This document shows, one piece after another, positions 8,669-15,817 of a stretch of DNA of 22,205 nucleotides (its first letter is position 1; each line of letters begins with the position of its first letter). The stretch comes from a virus. Under the pieces are notes generated by a model that was not told where the DNA came from, did not search any database, and was given only the letters and a program-made list of their open reading frames with translations. A program made the position numbers and the translations under genes. The stretch spans positions 1 to 22,205 of IMG/VR virus record IMGVR_UViG_3300047457_000483; one strand, given 5' to 3'.

Positions 8669-9048
8669 ACTTAAGTGACATAATAGACTTTCTTCGTGAA
8701 GAAAAGTTTGGAAAAGATAAGAAAGTTTCGAACCCTACAAAAACTAGGGCAAAAACTTATGGATCCATTTCCCAAGCCTTGAACCAGGGAACTTATGGAG
8801 ATATCTTTACCACAACTGCTTCTAATAGATTGTATGTTATCACAAAAGCTAAATGGGGCAAGAAAAGCGGACATGGCAAAGTTGCGAAGGGGTTCACTCC
8901 AGGAAGTGCTACCCCTTCAGCTAATTTTGATTCAATTAAAAAACACGCAGTAAGAACAAGATTAAGATATGCTCCAAAAGGAGCTTCTAAAACTTTGGCT
9001 TCAAAATACGGAAGTAGAAGCCTACGGAAAAAATTTGGAGTAAAGTAA
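8665..9048 (+). CDS. small basic protein of unknown function in the head-core operon
   Basis: A 127-residue, strongly basic protein. The start overlaps the previous stop by ATGA and the gene ends 1 nt before gp21. The N-terminus (MNLSDIIDFLREEKFG) looks helical. The middle, around GSISQALNQGTYGDIFTTTA, is neutral. The C-terminal half is rich in Lys, Arg and Ser (RLRYAPKGASKTLASKYG, SRSLRKKFGVK). There is no membrane segment or cysteine. The composition would suit a DNA-associated or capsid-interior protein, and the tight packing with prohead genes supports a head role, but I recognise no family. Confidence 0.6.
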   Translation: MNLSDIIDFLREEKFGKDKKVSNPTKTRAKTYGSISQALNQGTYGDIFTTTASNRLYVITKAKWGKKSGHGKVAKGFTPGSATPSANFDSIKKHAVRTRLRYAPKGASKTLASKYGSRSLRKKFGVK

Positions 9049-9049
9049 G

Positions 9050-10045
9050 ATGTTATTAACAGATGTTTTTATTATTGAAAATTTAGAAGTTCTTCAGGAG
9101 AGCACTGGAAATAAGACCATGAAAGTTCGTGGTATTTTCCAAAGAGCGGAAGAATCAAATAACAATGGTAGAGTTTACCCAACTCCTGTTTTAACAAAAC
9201 AAGTTGATAAGCTTCAATCAATGATATCTGAAAGAAGACTTTGTGGAGAGTTAGATCACCCACAAAATGATTCAGTAAAACTTTCAAATGCTTCACACCT
9301 AATTACCAAATTGTACATGAAAGGCAATGAAGTTTTTGGTGAAGCTGAAATACTAAACACCCCAGCAGGGCTTACTGCTAAAGCTTTAATTAATGGAGGT
9401 GTGAAGATTGGAATTTCTTCTAGAGGAATGGGTACTTTATCTGAAGACTCCAAAGGACATAAGATAGTGAACGAAGACTTCAATCTTATAACATTTGATT
9501 TGGTTGCTGATCCTTCAACAAGAGGAGCTTATCCAGCCTTGTCAGAATCCAAGACTAGATCTTTTGTAAATGAATCAACAACTAAGCTTCAAAAAGAAGA
9601 GAACTTTGTAACCTTATTAAAGCAAAAGTTTAATGAAGGATATGAAAACTTCATGCATGAGATGAAGCATAAAGGCTCAAAGAAATTAAAAGGTAAGCAG
9701 CATAAGTTAGATGTAAACAAGAATGGAAAACTTGATTCTGCTGATTTCAAAATGCTTCGTTCAAAGCAAACAAATGAGATGAAAGTAACTTCAAAACCCT
9801 CCGCTAAAGAGTTACTTAAGTTAGCTAAGGCAGAGATTTCCCACGCTAAGATGGCTAAGAAAGCTGGAACTTCTCTAACAAAATTAAACAAAGCTGTAAA
9901 GAAGCAGGACTCTAAGAATGCTGATGTTTCAAAGTTTTCTAAGGACGAAAAGAAGCATAGCAAGATGGCAGCATCTACTAAGAAGACTTTACAAAAATTA
10001 AAGTCTGCTGAAGAAAAAGAACACGAAATGATGGAGAACGACTGA
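9050..10045 (+). CDS. 21: prohead core protease (T4 gp21-like) with basic EF-hand-bearing C-terminal extension
   Basis: Serine protease that matures the prohead by cutting scaffold and capsid precursors. Residues 1-170 match T4-type gp21: GELDHP holds the probable catalytic His70, GISSRG holds the probable catalytic Ser123 or Ser124, and FDLVADPS (149-156) is a conserved downstream block. The total of 331 residues exceeds T4 gp21 (about 212) because of a Lys-rich extension after about residue 175. The extension carries DVNKNGKLDSAD (221-232), a textbook EF-hand loop (ligand positions 1, 3, 5 and 12, with Gly at 6). Candidate self-cleavage sites are LQE|ST (15-19) and LSE|SK (164-168), the second falling exactly between protease and extension. 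The stop shares one base with the next start (TGATG). Confidence 0.92.
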   Translation: MLLTDVFIIENLEVLQESTGNKTMKVRGIFQRAEESNNNGRVYPTPVLTKQVDKLQSMISERRLCGELDHPQNDSVKLSNASHLITKLYMKGNEVFGEAEILNTPAGLTAKALINGGVKIGISSRGMGTLSEDSKGHKIVNEDFNLITFDLVADPSTRGAYPALSESKTRSFVNESTTKLQKEENFVTLLKQKFNEGYENFMHEMKHKGSKKLKGKQHKLDVNKNGKLDSADFKMLRSKQTNEMKVTSKPSAKELLKLAKAEISHAKMAKKAGTSLTKLNKAVKKQDSKNADVSKFSKDEKKHSKMAASTKKTLQKLKSAEEKEHEMMEND

Positions 10046-10815
10046 TGGCTAATTATTCTCAAAAATTACAAAGTCTGCGTTTAGATGAAGAGCAGAGAGT
10101 TGATGAGTTCATTGCCGCTTTAGGTAGGGGGTTAGCTGCCTTAGGTAGAACTAGATTAGGAGGTAAGGTGGGTAGAGGCATTGGAGCTTTATCTTCCGAG
10201 AAACCAAAAGAAGCTTATGGAAAAGTATTAGGAAAATGGAACCCTTTATCAGGAAGATATGAGGGGGGTTCTGGCGGCACTACAGCGGAAAGATTAGCGT
10301 CCTGGAGACAAGCTAATCAAGAGCGTAAATCTAAGAGTCAGGCCACTCCTCCCCCACTTCCAACCACTCCTCCCCCACTTCCAAACCAAGCTCAAGCCAC
10401 CGCACCTAATGTAACACCACAGCAAGCATATGATTATATGAAAGATGTTGGCCGTAGCATGAAGCGAACCGCTAGAGCGGAAACTTTAGGAAATTTAGAT
10501 CTTAAAGCTAGGAGTAAAGCAGCAGCGGCACTTAAATCTCAAAGAAAAAACAATCCCAATGCCTCTAGCGCAGATGTTAGAAGAGCGGCGTACTCCAAAA
10601 CGGGAGAAGTTCTTGGAAACCAAAAAATGAAAGCAGATATGAAAAAAAATCTTAGAGGGGCAGCTTTAACTAGTTCTAACAAAAATTTTGATAAAAAAGT
10701 AGGGATTCCTTTGAGAAAAGCTATGGAATATGCTCATAGAATTAATTCCTACCAAGGAACTTTAATGCAAGAGATGAGATTATCTTATATAAATTTATTT
10801 AAAAATGTGAACTAG
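10045..10815 (+). CDS. basic protein of unknown function between gp21 and gp22
   Basis: A 256-residue, strongly basic protein translationally coupled to gp21 (TGATG overlap). Residues about 18-45 are Gly/Ala/Leu-rich (AALGRGLAALGRTRLGGKVG). Residues about 100-115 contain a duplicated TPPPLP element. The rest is Lys/Arg/Ala-rich and probably helical (RSKAAAALKSQRKNN, ADVRRAAYSKTGEVLG). The C-terminus has SYINLF (247-252), very like SYINIF in the basic protein at 14588-15241. In T4 nothing separates genes 21 and 22, so this is an insertion relative to that order. The last codons and stop lie inside a terminator hairpin. An internal DNA-associated head protein is a reasonable guess; no family recognised. 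Confidence 0.65.
   Translation: MANYSQKLQSLRLDEEQRVDEFIAALGRGLAALGRTRLGGKVGRGIGALSSEKPKEAYGKVLGKWNPLSGRYEGGSGGTTAERLASWRQANQERKSKSQATPPPLPTTPPPLPNQAQATAPNVTPQQAYDYMKDVGRSMKRTARAETLGNLDLKARSKAAAALKSQRKNNPNASSADVRRAAYSKTGEVLGNQKMKADMKKNLRGAALTSSNKNFDKKVGIPLRKAMEYAHRINSYQGTLMQEMRLSYINLFKNVN
10343..10384 (+). repeat. perfect 21-nt tandem duplication (Pro-rich linker)
   Basis: Two exact, adjacent 21-nt copies (10343-10363 and 10364-10384) encode TPPPLP twice within the basic protein upstream of gp22. Identity at every base, including third codon positions, suggests a recent in-frame duplication of a flexible linker. Confidence 0.9.
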
Positions 10816-10825
10816 CACATTTTTT
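10801..10825 (+). terminator. intrinsic terminator overlapping the stop codon of the preceding gene
   Basis: AAAAATGTG (10801-10809) pairs perfectly with CACATTTTT (10816-10824) across a 6-nt loop (AACTAG), and the descending arm runs into a T tract ending at 10825. The loop contains the TAG stop (10813-10815) of the preceding gene, so translating ribosomes would cover the hairpin. It separates the prohead-core genes from gp22-gp23. The stem is mostly A-T, so it may be only partly effective. Confidence 0.65.
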
Positions 10826-10880
10826 AAAAAAAATTAAAAATAGCTAAAATATATAGTATCTACATAAAGGATCAAGACTT

Positions 10881-11525
10881 ATGCAAAAGAAATTAACTAA
10901 TATTGTAAACCTTCTTCCTGAAGGTTTGGACGAATCAACGGTAGAAAAGATTTTTGAATTAGTCGATTCTACAATTAACGAGCAAGTTGAGCAAAGAGTT
11001 AGTTTGCTTGAAGCTAAAGTTAATGCTTATTTAAGAACAAAAATAGATGAATTAAAGCAGCACGCACTAAACGAACTCTCAGAAGAGAATGAAGTTTATC
11101 GTAATGCTCGTCTATTCGAATCAGTTAGAACTTTAATGGCTCTAGAGATGACCTCTGCTGACGAAAATAATTTAGTCAGTGAGATGAAGAACTCTCAAAA
11201 GGAGCTTGATGAAGAAAACACAGTTTTAGCCCAGCAACTATCAAAACTAATAGAAGAAAACGAAAAGTTGCAGAATACTGTTAAAGTTTTAACAAATAAA
11301 GTAAACCTTTCTGAGTCAGAAAATAAGAAGCTCAAGAAAGGGAATATGCGTTTAGCGGAGGAAGTAGAAAACTTACAAGCGACAATAGATGAGCCTTTCG
11401 CTTCATCTGAAAAAGCTGTAATGATTTCTGAAGCTAATCGTGAAGTTAAAGAAAAGAATGATGTGAATAACACATTCTTATCAGAGGCAATGATGAGATT
11501 AATGCCTTTTCAAGCCAAAAACTAA
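10881..11525 (+). CDS. 22: prohead scaffold core protein (T4 gp22-like)
   Basis: A 214-residue, almost wholly alpha-helical, Glu/Lys/Leu/Asn-rich protein with long heptad-like stretches (about residues 95-170), as expected for the coiled-coil scaffold that fills the prohead before DNA packaging. It sits directly between gp21 and gp23 as in T4. The N-terminus contains LLPEGLDESTVEKIFELVD, a pattern I associate with gp22 proteins of marine T4-like phages. Candidate gp21 cut sites near the C-terminus are ISE|AN (182-186) and LSE|AM (200-204), the latter resembling the known T4 gp23 cleavage context (LTE|A). T4 gp22 is degraded by gp21 to small peptides. The Shine-Dalgarno AAAGGA lies at 10866-10871. 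It ends 7 nt before gp23. Confidence 0.88.
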   Translation: MQKKLTNIVNLLPEGLDESTVEKIFELVDSTINEQVEQRVSLLEAKVNAYLRTKIDELKQHALNELSEENEVYRNARLFESVRTLMALEMTSADENNLVSEMKNSQKELDEENTVLAQQLSKLIEENEKLQNTVKVLTNKVNLSESENKKLKKGNMRLAEEVENLQATIDEPFASSEKAVMISEANREVKEKNDVNNTFLSEAMMRLMPFQAKN

Positions 11526-11532
11526 GGAATAA

Positions 11533-13140
11533 ATGCTTATGGATTCAATGTATGTACATGACGATCAATTAGTACAGAAGTGGGGACCTGTCCTCGAAGG
11601 CATTAAGACTGATTATGCCAAGAGAGTTACAGCCCAACTTCTCGAAAACCAAGCCAAAGCAATCGTTGAGCAGAGAGTCAACGAAGATGCTCCCACACAA
11701 GTAGGTAACCTTGGAACCTTTGCCAAGTTTGCATTCCCACTCGTTCGTAGAGTCTATCCTGAACTGATAGCCTCTAACTTCGTTGGTGTGCAACCAATGC
11801 AAGGTCCAGTTTCTCAAGTCTTCTACCTAGGACACACTCGTAGATATGGTGCAACTTACCAGACCATGTACAGCAAGTTCAACCTTACTCCTTATGGTAA
11901 CTTCACCTCAGGAATAGGTTCAATTTCTGGTACATCTGGTGGAAAAGGAACTTTTGCTGGAGGATCAACTAACGGCCTTGATGGTGATGCTGCTGCTACT
12001 GGTTTTGATGTTAGCAATGTTTTAAACTTCTCAGGATTTGGATCAGCTAACGCTTCAGGCTATGGTTGGCCTAGCTCAACCATGGGTGGTAAGATTGCTG
12101 CTTTCCCAAATGCTAATGCAACAATGGGTTGGGTTGTAAGTGCTGGTGAAGCTCTCTCTGGTGCTGGTATCCCTGAACTCAGCATTCACATTGAGCAGGA
12201 AGCTGTTGTCTCAAGAACCCGTAAGATGAGAGCCTTGTGGACCCTTGAGGCTTCACAAGATCTCAAGGCTTACCACAACCTTGATCTAGAGCAGGAGTTA
12301 ACCACTCTACTCTCCAAGGAACTCCAACTTGAGATTGACCGCGAGCTAATCGAAGATCTCCGTATGATTGCATACGGATTCACAAGAACCAACACTATCG
12401 CTCAATTAGGTGGAGCATCACTTAAGAACATGGATAGCGATTACCTAACCTTAGGTGATTTCGAAGGTTTAGCAAACCCAACCACTGCTGCAACTGGAAC
12501 CTTCACTCCAAGCGCATTCGCATACAACTTACCAACATCAGTTCCTGGATCAGCAAACAGAATCTCAAATGTGTTTGTTTGCGATCTAACTAACCCAGGT
12601 GTAGGTTTAAGCCCCCGCCATGTTGGTGAAGTTTACGCTAACCTCTTAGCAGTGATTAACCTAGCTTCACAGGATATCTATAAGACAACCTTAAGAGGCC
12701 CTGGTAGCTGGCTACTCACTTCACCCCTAGTTGCTTCACTCCTAGAGAGTGCTGCCAAGCTCGAAGGTGGAGTTGCAAGAGAAGACGGCCCAACCAATAT
12801 TGGCAATGCTGGTATTAGCTTCAAGGGCAAGTTCATGGGACGCTATGACCTTTATGTTGACCCAATGTATCCCGATGACGAGATCATGGTTGGCTATAAG
12901 GGAGCTAATGCTATGGACGCTGGATTTATCTATGCTCCATACATCCCACTCCAACAATTACCCACCATCACTGATCCTCAGACCTTCCAGCCCAGAAAAG
13001 GCATCTTAACCAGATACGGTAAGGTCCAAGTTGAGCCTAGCTCAAGATTCTACAGAATCATCAGACTGATTGGATCAACTTCACAGTACCTCTTCGTGAA
13101 TGGTTCTAAGAATAACAGCTTCTTAGGAACTGCAATCTGA
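11533..13140 (+). CDS. 23: major capsid protein (T4 gp23-like)
   Basis: A 535-residue protein close in length to T4 gp23 (521). Family hallmarks include the N-terminal QLLENQAKA segment, LVRRVYPELIASNFVGVQPM followed by GPVSQVFYL, the TLEASQDLKAYHNLDLEQEL segment, and the C-terminal block RYGKVQVEPSSRFYRIIRLIGS. The HK97-fold subunit builds the head lattice after gp21 removes an N-terminal propeptide; candidate cuts are IVE|Q (after residue 46) or VNE|D (after residue 51). Two in-frame ATGs (11533, 11539) flank the spacing window from AAGGA at 11524-11528 (4 or 10 nt), so the start is uncertain by two codons. C-ending codons are visibly commoner than in neighbouring genes, as expected for the most abundant virion protein. 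Two hairpins follow the stop. Confidence 0.97.
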   Translation: MLMDSMYVHDDQLVQKWGPVLEGIKTDYAKRVTAQLLENQAKAIVEQRVNEDAPTQVGNLGTFAKFAFPLVRRVYPELIASNFVGVQPMQGPVSQVFYLGHTRRYGATYQTMYSKFNLTPYGNFTSGIGSISGTSGGKGTFAGGSTNGLDGDAAATGFDVSNVLNFSGFGSANASGYGWPSSTMGGKIAAFPNANATMGWVVSAGEALSGAGIPELSIHIEQEAVVSRTRKMRALWTLEASQDLKAYHNLDLEQELTTLLSKELQLEIDRELIEDLRMIAYGFTRTNTIAQLGGASLKNMDSDYLTLGDFEGLANPTTAATGTFTPSAFAYNLPTSVPGSANRISNVFVCDLTNPGVGLSPRHVGEVYANLLAVINLASQDIYKTTLRGPGSWLLTSPLVASLLESAAKLEGGVAREDGPTNIGNAGISFKGKFMGRYDLYVDPMYPDDEIMVGYKGANAMDAGFIYAPYIPLQQLPTITDPQTFQPRKGILTRYGKVQVEPSSRFYRIIRLIGSTSQYLFVNGSKNNSFLGTAI

Positions 13141-13142
13141 TA

Positions 13143-13159
13143 ATTAGTTAAAAACTAAT
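13143..13159 (+). other. small AT-rich hairpin just after gp23
   Basis: ATTAGTT (13143-13149) pairs with AACTAAT (13153-13159) across a 3-nt loop, 2 nt after the gp23 stop. No T tract follows, so it is probably not a terminator itself. It may protect the 3' end of the gp23 message together with the stronger hairpin downstream. Confidence 0.5.
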
Positions 13160-13164
13160 GTTTG

Positions 13165-13197
13165 GGGGCTAGAGAAAAATAATCTCTAGCCCCTTTT
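13165..13197 (+). terminator. intrinsic terminator after gp23
   Basis: GGGGCTAGAGA (13165-13175) pairs perfectly with TCTCTAGCCCC (13183-13193) over a 7-nt A-rich loop, followed by TTTT (13194-13197). This GC-rich 11-bp stem is strong and closes the gp22-gp23 transcription unit. The T tract is short, so some read-through into the neck genes is likely. Confidence 0.9.
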
Positions 13198-13200
13198 CAT

Positions 13201-13218
13201 TTACCTATATAATATAGG
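13201..13218 (+). promoter_or_regulatory. candidate promoter element before the neck operon
   Basis: TTACCTATATAATATAGG directly follows the gp23 terminator and shares its first nine bases and a TATAAT core with the element at 19625. If it acts as a -10 element, the start would fall near or after the TAGGA ribosome site of the 66-aa gene, which argues against it driving that first gene efficiently. Low confidence. Confidence 0.25.
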
Positions 13219-13225
13219 ACTTTTC

Positions 13226-13426
13226 ATGTTTAAATATAGATCCAAGTGCAGATGGAATTTACTTCTTTATATAAATAATTCAATAGTTGAGATTCGACCT
13301 GACGAAGAGTTTTTATCGTCTCATATTGTAGAATCAAAATACTTAGAATTAAAAGAGGAACCTGAAGCCCCCAAAAAGATAAAGAAACAAAAGGAAGATA
13401 TAAATGAGTCTCTCAATAATAGCTAA
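13226..13426 (+). CDS. small protein of unknown function upstream of gp13
   Basis: A 66-residue protein with a good ribosome site (TAGGA at 13215-13219, 6 nt before the ATG) and a 23-nt overlap with the gp13-like gene, indicating translational coupling. The first 45 residues look beta-rich (WNLLLYINNSIVEIRPDEEF) and the C-terminus is Lys/Glu-rich and probably helical or disordered. Similar short proteins occur between capsid and neck genes in some marine T4-like phages, to my recollection, but have no known function. The overlap and start site support it as real. Confidence 0.65.
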   Translation: MFKYRSKCRWNLLLYINNSIVEIRPDEEFLSSHIVESKYLELKEEPEAPKKIKKQKEDINESLNNS

Positions 13427-14279
13427 ACCAAGAATATTAAGTTATGGGGATACTTTTGGTAAGTATGGGGGAACTTTATTAACCGATACTATTCCTGACG
13501 GAGAAATAAAGTTAGACAATCTTAATACTTTAACTCTGGTTGATGGAGTAGAATTTAATAATTTTGAACTTTCTGTTAGGGATTATGTGTTAGCTAGATT
13601 GGGTCACCCTGTCGTTAGAGTAGAACTAACTGCTTTTCAATTAAAGAGTGCGATAGAGGAATCAATTAGTAAGTTCTCGTACCATGCACCTTTTTGGAAT
13701 CGTCAGTTTGCAGCATTTGACGCTTCAGCAGGAATTAATCAGTATGAACTTCCTGCTCATATAGCTCATAACTTAAGCTATGTAAACTATAGAAAAACTC
13801 TATTAACAATTAACCAAGCAGCCCATGATTTGGAATATGATTTCTTTATAAAATATTTCCAAGACAACTTTATTCATGGAGATTTCAGACTTGGGGATTT
13901 CTTCTTATTACAACAACATCTGGAACTTGCAAGAAAAGTTTTAGGTCAAGAAGGTGCTTTTGATTTAGTTAATGGAAAAATACTTCAACTATACCCTGTG
14001 CCTTCTGTTAATAATGAGAGAGTAATTTTAGAGTACAGAGCCGTGGATTCAAACACCATACATCCAGCATATAGAAACTGGATCCAAAAGTATGCTTTGG
14101 CTATAGCCAAAGGAATTCTAGGAGAGATTCGTGGTAAGTATAGCTCGTTGCCTTCCCCAGGCGGTGGTGCTTCTTTAAATGGGGCCGCATTGAGTCAAGC
14201 CAGTGTGCAAGAAATAAAACAGCTTGAGGAGGACTTAAGAAGTGAAATTGAAGAACCTCCAACATTTACAATGTACTAA
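13404..14279 (+). CDS. 13: neck protein (T4 gp13-like head completion protein)
   Basis: A 291-residue protein (T4 gp13: 309) that would attach below the portal to close the filled head and join the tail. Supporting signs are the overall length, the mixed helical and beta composition, and a C-terminal segment SLPSPGGGASLNGAALSQAS followed by VQEIKQLEEDLRSEIE. This resembles the 'PGPGG-L-G-LL-G-I-LEEL' C-terminal helix region of gp13-type neck proteins. The N-terminal part includes YVLARLGHPVVRVELTAFQL followed by KSAIEESISKF, an amphipathic helix pattern common in connector proteins. AAGGAAG serves as ribosome site. The gene lies directly before the two basic proteins and gp14. In T4 gene 13 is far upstream of gene 23; here it follows it. 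Confidence 0.75.
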   Translation: MSLSIIAKPRILSYGDTFGKYGGTLLTDTIPDGEIKLDNLNTLTLVDGVEFNNFELSVRDYVLARLGHPVVRVELTAFQLKSAIEESISKFSYHAPFWNRQFAAFDASAGINQYELPAHIAHNLSYVNYRKTLLTINQAAHDLEYDFFIKYFQDNFIHGDFRLGDFFLLQQHLELARKVLGQEGAFDLVNGKILQLYPVPSVNNERVILEYRAVDSNTIHPAYRNWIQKYALAIAKGILGEIRGKYSSLPSPGGGASLNGAALSQASVQEIKQLEEDLRSEIEEPPTFTMY

Positions 14280-14288
14280 GGAGTCTTT

Positions 14289-14591
14289 ATGCCATTAAAA
14301 TCAGGATCAAGCCAAAAAACTGTAAGTTCAAACATCAAAGAACTGATGCACGCTTATAAGAAAAAAGGAAAGATTGGAACTAGCACTCCAAAAGGAAGTA
14401 AGGCTGCTCAAAAACAAGCAGTTGCTATCGCTTTATCCAAAGCTAGAAAATCAATCAAAGAAGGTAAACTTTGTGCAAAAGGGAAATCTGCTGCGAAAAG
14501 AAAATTCGATGTTTACCCATCCGCTTATGCCAATATGTACGCCTCTGCTGTCTGTTCAGGCAAAGTTAAGCCAGGAGGAAAGAAGAAGTGA
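14289..14591 (+). CDS. small basic paired-cysteine protein
   Basis: A 100-residue, very basic protein. Residues 1-55 contain SSNIKELMHAYKKKGKIG followed by AAQKQAVAIALSKARKS, a pattern I associate with the DUF6496 family of short basic proteins (from memory; a profile search would decide). Residues 60-90 read KLCAKGKSAAKRKFDVYPSA followed by YANMYASAVC, a module with Cys62 and Cys89 that I recall from marine phages and large algal viruses. The C-terminus is KVKPGGKKK. It follows the gp13-like gene by 9 nt with an AAGGAG ribosome site and overlaps the next gene by GTGA. An internal, DNA-binding head role is plausible from charge and location only. Confidence 0.75.
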   Translation: MPLKSGSSQKTVSSNIKELMHAYKKKGKIGTSTPKGSKAAQKQAVAIALSKARKSIKEGKLCAKGKSAAKRKFDVYPSAYANMYASAVCSGKVKPGGKKK

Positions 14592-15241
14592 ACATAAACG
14601 AAGATCTTAGAAAGTGGGTTGCTGAAAAATGGGTTGACATTGGAGCACCTAAAAAAGGTGGGGGATTCAAACCATGCGGAAGACAAAAAGGTGAGAAGCG
14701 CAAAGGATATCCTAAGTGTGTTCCTCTTGCTAAAGCTCATTCTATGTCTAAATCCCAAAGAAGATCTGCGGTAAAAAGAAAAAGAGCAGCAGGAAATACT
14801 GGCCCAAAACCAACCAATGTTGCTACATTCAAAAAGAAAAAAATTCAAGAAGCTTGTTGGAAAGGATATAAAGCAAAAGGTATGAAAAAGAAAAATGGAA
14901 AAATGGTTCCTAATTGTGTTCCAATAACGGAATCATATATTAATATATTTATGTCAATTACAGAAGCTAGTCCAGCTTGGCAAAGAAGTGAGGGTAAAGA
15001 TCCTAAAGGTGGATTGAATAGAAAAGGTATAGCTTCTTACAGAGCAGCTAATCCAGGCTCAAAACTTTCCATGGCTGTTACTACCAAGCCTTCTAAACTT
15101 AAAAAGGGCTCTAAAGCGGCTAATAGACGCAAGTCATTCTGTGCAAGAATGGGGGGCATGAAGAAGAGATTAACTTCAGCTAAAACTGCTAAGGATCCTA
15201 ATAGCAGAATAAACAAAGCACTTCGTAAGTGGAATTGTTAA
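14588..15241 (+). CDS. basic three-module paired-cysteine protein with candidate gp21 cleavage sites
   Basis: A 217-residue protein starting with GTG in a GTGA overlap. Module 1 (1-88) has LRKWVAEKWVDIGAPKKGGG, Cys30, YPKCVP (Cys44) and MSKSQRRSAVKRKRAAGN. Module 2 (89-115) is a short CWKGYKAKGMKKKNGKMVPN unit ending in CVP (Cys90, Cys110). Module 3 (127-217) runs from PAWQRSEGKDPKGGLNRKG to SFCARMGGMKKRL and DPNSRINKALRKWNC (Cys185, Cys217), which I believe is the DUF6321 pattern. The junctions carry IQE|A (86-89), ITE|S (113-116) and ITE|A (124-127), all fitting the (L/I)-x-E cleavage rule of T4 gp21. This suggests a head precursor cut into small basic peptides, an inference from motif and context. 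Similar modules occur singly in other phages and in giant viruses, to my recollection. Confidence 0.8.
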   Translation: MNINEDLRKWVAEKWVDIGAPKKGGGFKPCGRQKGEKRKGYPKCVPLAKAHSMSKSQRRSAVKRKRAAGNTGPKPTNVATFKKKKIQEACWKGYKAKGMKKKNGKMVPNCVPITESYINIFMSITEASPAWQRSEGKDPKGGLNRKGIASYRAANPGSKLSMAVTTKPSKLKKGSKAANRRKSFCARMGGMKKRLTSAKTAKDPNSRINKALRKWNC

Positions 15242-15244
15242 TAA

Positions 15245-15817
15245 ATGAAAGATATTTCAAAAAATTTCCATATCACTACTAAAATGCCTGAGATTCCTGA
15301 TATTGATCAGGGAGAATCAGAATTAAACCTATTTGATCAGAATAATCCTGATATTAATTTATTTAATTTAGTGGATGATGAAATTATAAAACTCTCAGGA
15401 AGTAAAATGTATTTATTCAAATACAATCAAACTGAGGATTATGATCCTGTTTATATGGAAGCGAGAAATAAACCTGTATCAAAAATTCCAATAATTGTAC
15501 ACGGGCATTATGAACCTACAACCTTAGATCAATCTTTAACAAATTTTGGAATAGAAATTCAAAACGATCAATTATTTACATTTAATAAATCTTACATTCA
15601 AAAAAAATTAGGAAGACCTTTGATTCCTGGAGATATTATTAAGCCTTTTTTCCAGGATCAAAAGTATGAAATTTTTCAAGTGAATGAAGATTCCTTTGAA
15701 GCTTATGGAATTTATCATTTAGTTTGCCATGCTAGAATTCTTCGTGATTCTACTCAAATTCAAGATACTCCTTTAAAAGATGTATCTGATCCTTTAGGTG
15801 GGTATGATAACAGATGA
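15245..15817 (+). CDS. 14: neck protein (T4 gp14-like)
   Basis: A 190-residue protein (T4 gp14: 256). Residues about 100-155 (LTNFGIEIQNDQLFTFNKSY through RPLIPGDIIKPFF and YEIFQVNED) align by eye with T4 gp14's [20 protein letters not shown], then EGDLIYFP and LFEINWVEP. This region forms the core beta-barrel of the neck subunit that sits between gp13 and the tail. The N-terminal 50 residues are acidic and Asn/Asp-rich, and the T4 C-terminal extension is lacking. It begins 3 nt after the basic three-module gene and overlaps gp15 by 4 nt (ATGA), keeping the T4 order 14-15. Confidence 0.75.
   Translation: MKDISKNFHITTKMPEIPDIDQGESELNLFDQNNPDINLFNLVDDEIIKLSGSKMYLFKYNQTEDYDPVYMEARNKPVSKIPIIVHGHYEPTTLDQSLTNFGIEIQNDQLFTFNKSYIQKKLGRPLIPGDIIKPFFQDQKYEIFQVNEDSFEAYGIYHLVCHARILRDSTQIQDTPLKDVSDPLGGYDNR

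Noticed and set aside
9589-10062. Minus-strand reading frame of 157 codons opposite gp21
   Set aside because: It lies opposite the Lys/Ser-rich gp21 extension; its Phe/Ser/Leu-rich product is a mirror artefact of AAG/AAA/TCT codons and has no plausible start site.
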